DNA of 12,167 nt, from assembly GCA_011800805.1 (NCBI GenBank), contig MPNW01001144.1, positions 1-12,167 on the forward strand. Reading direction: 5' to 3'. Origin of the DNA: Hirudo medicinalis (taxonomy: Eukaryota; Annelida; Clitellata; Hirudinida; Hirudinidae). The notes under the pieces were generated by a model that had not been told where the DNA came from, did not search any database, and saw nothing but the letters and a program-made list of their open reading frames with translations. Both the position numbers and the translations under genes were made by a program. Shown in pieces: positions 10,469 through 12,167 of the stretch (within the stretch, counting starts at the first letter, position 1; each line of letters begins with the position of its first letter).

Positions 10469-10476
10469 TATATAAG
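10469..10476 (+). promoter_or_regulatory. Candidate TATA box
   Basis: TATATAAG is a perfect TATAWAAR match in a locally GC-richer stretch. A start site would be expected near 10495-10505. The next long open frame is at 10831; short ATG frames at 10544 and 10592 lie between. No transcript evidence is available. Confidence 0.3.
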
Positions 10477-10633
10477 AGCCCATTACCTCATAGCCTTCAT
10501 AAATCTTGCGCCCGACTTTCTTGTCTCTAAAACTTGAGGCAACATGTCGATGCAGCGATGGAGGATTTGTCGCTAATTACGACTAATTGAGAGATGCTTA
10601 CCTTTCAATAAGATCGATAAGATTCGTTTTTGA

Positions 10634-10657
10634 TTGTTGTTGTTGCTGTTGTTGTTG
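10634..10657 (+). repeat. (GTT)n microsatellite
   Basis: About eight GTT/GCT triplets, complementary to the (CAA)n array about 200 bp upstream. Confidence 0.85.
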
Positions 10658-10830
10658 AATTGTAGTTCGTCTTTGGTGTCCGTCTTTTTTTTTCTTTATG
10701 CAATGAAAGTTCAGAATAGGAGTCATAGCTGGTGAGGATAGCAGAGGATATCTATCATTACCCAAAAAAGCTGCTACTCCAGCGGACACACAATTGGAAG
10801 TGACGCCAGAGAAACTTTGAACTTCAGAGA

Positions 10831-11021
10831 ATGACTCGATTCCGCTCGCCAACAAAGGAAGGACTGCTCAGGCGGTTCCCAACTGTCCACCAAGTCATCG
10901 TCACTTTGTTGCTGTCGTCGTCGTCTGCTGCCATCAACAACAACAGCAACCACGACAAAGCAGCCAACGAGGTCGAGATCTCCATCGATGAAGTGGCCAG
11001 GAAGGTTTCTGAGAAGTGGTG
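10831..11021 (+). CDS. Candidate first coding exon of a hypothetical protein (weak)
   Basis: ATG at 10831 (A at -3) opens MTRFRSPTKEGLLRR, a short hydrophobic patch VIVTLLL before Ser/Ala, then an Asn-rich piece and EVEISIDEVARKVSEKW. Composition is not repetitive and GC is higher than its surroundings. GTGAGT at 11022 is a strong donor (phase 2); unspliced, it stops at 11023-11025. A possible partner is the acceptor at 11434, whose phase-2 frame gives a basic tail KSFRRKLARKLWTYL ending at a TAA near 11500. No family is recognised. A pyrimidine tract at 10682-10698 upstream could mark an acceptor. Confidence 0.25.
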
Positions 11022-11084
11022 GTGAGTTGTTTGCTTTGGAGGAGTATCAATGGCGGACGATGGGGAAACAGGTGATGCCCTAGT

Positions 11085-11190
11085 GGAGGGATGATGAAGG
11101 AATGATGGTGATGAAGGAATAGTGGTGGTGAAGAGATGATGATGATGATTGATGATTTTGATGACGACGATGACGATGATGATGATGACA
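11085..11190 (+). repeat. Degenerate GAT/GGT/GAA repeat
   Basis: Imperfect GATGAAGGAAT and GAT/GAC triplet units. 11191-11434 is mostly unique; an open frame at 11257-11481 has no recognisable similarity. Confidence 0.8.
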
Positions 11191-11481
11191 TGGATGGACC
11201 TCTGGAGAAAGCTGGATAAATGAATGAGTGAACGAATGAATGATTGATGGAGTTGGATGATGATTCCTCGTGAGTGGTTCTTCGAATTAAGGTTGAGAAA
11301 GAACAACATCCCTCTATCGACCAATCAATGTCTTCTTCCCGTGCTCATCAACTTGAAAGATGTGCCAATCATGCGTGCCGAATTAATGTCAATGATTGAC
11401 ATTCTTTGCTTCAATCATCATCATCCGTTCATAGGAAGAGCTTTCGACGGAAATTGGCCCGCAAACTATGGACGTACCTAA

Positions 11482-11974
11482 GAATATCGAGTAACTATTA
11501 ATACACATACACATTACAAATTACTGGCATAAATTTATCGTCATCCTCAGATCTCATTGGAAGTAGATAAATAACCGGTATGTTTACTTCGTAAAAACAT
11601 ACAAACAAAATGTTTACGAACATACAAAGCATGCGAAACACAACAAACACACGACCGACAAACGTGTCTAGAAAAAGTCCACAGTTGTACGCTACCTGTT
11701 TGATGCCATTTCTTGAAGAAGAAGAAGAAGAGGAAGAGGATGGAGTCGATGGATGAGTCCGTTCGTTCTGTTCATCCGAGTTTTCGATTTGAATTATTAA
11801 CATTTTTGTCGAGAAAAATTAAACAACTTAGAGCCACAATTTGAATCCAGCCAATCAGCAGTTTGTAAGTTATTGGTGAAATGTAATTGTCTTTGCTTTA
11901 TTTGCTAATGATTAAATTAAATAGTAATAATAATAATTATAATATAATATTAATATTATAGGTTATTACTAATG
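11482..11974. other. Non-coding stretch with a hairpin and a short (GAA)n run
   Basis: GTATGTTTAC (11578-11587) and GTAAAAACATAC (11591-11602) pair with one bulged A over a 3-nt loop. (GAA/GAG)n lies at 11716-11739, and AT-rich simple sequence at 11920-11974. No gene is recognised; a minus-strand frame at 11498-11803 includes the GAA run as poly-Ser. Confidence 0.5.
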
Positions 11975-11997
11975 ATTATTATTATTGTTATCATCAT

Positions 11998-12159
<162 letters not shown>

Positions 12160-12167
12160 TCACGACT

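Noticed and set aside
10598..10855. Minus-strand frame with a poly-Gln run
   Set aside because: The Gln run is the (GTT)n microsatellite read in reverse, and the rest has no recognisable domain.

Overview
The window is genomic DNA of a multicellular eukaryote, most likely an invertebrate animal. One protein is split over at least 20 short exons (56-200 nt) by introns of 59-530 nt, nearly all with GT-AG ends. Exons are GC-richer than the AT-rich introns, and introns and flanks are full of GAT/ATC, ATT/AAT and CAA/GTT microsatellites. I cannot place the taxon more closely from the sequence.

Positions 1-6801 (+ strand) carry most of an M1-family zinc aminopeptidase (gluzincin) of the aminopeptidase N / glutamyl aminopeptidase / ERAP-LNPEP type. 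The splice phases all join, giving about 883 residues plus a stop. The first exon(s), expected to encode the start codon, cytoplasmic tail and membrane anchor, lie left of the window. The exopeptidase motif GAMEN, the zinc site HELAH-(18)-E, the catalytic Tyr and nine N-glycosylation sequons are present, so the protein is expected to be a type II membrane ectoenzyme or a luminal peptidase. Two irregularities stand out. A one-base frameshift at about 3974 puts a TAG in exon 12, while every downstream exon stays clean. Intron 10 can only be read with a GC donor.

The introns hold unusual tandem repeats: five 19-bp units in intron 2, nine 26/29-bp units with an internal palindrome in intron 4, and exactly 24 nine-bp units in intron 18. 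Intron 13 has a DR1-like nuclear-receptor motif and two mutually exclusive hairpins, one covering the 3' splice site. The acceptor of the last intron is duplicated so that use of the upstream copy would truncate the protein. Intron 16 has a read-through stop overlapping AATAAA.

From 6802 to the right end there is no gene I can identify with confidence. I see a likely 3' UTR with AATAAA signals, mostly featureless AT-rich DNA, and three weak candidate coding pieces: a signal-peptide-like ORF at 8080, a 43-codon ORF at 8798, and a possible first exon at 10831 downstream of a TATA box at 10469. Dense GAT/GAC arrays, a (CAA)n tract with a (GTT)n partner, and a near-pure (CAT)n array of about 38 copies at the right edge make up the rest. 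I saw no mobile element, tRNA, rRNA or prokaryotic feature. The window is mainly one ordinary conserved peptidase gene in a microsatellite-rich genome; the most checkable oddities are in its splicing and in the exon 12 frameshift.
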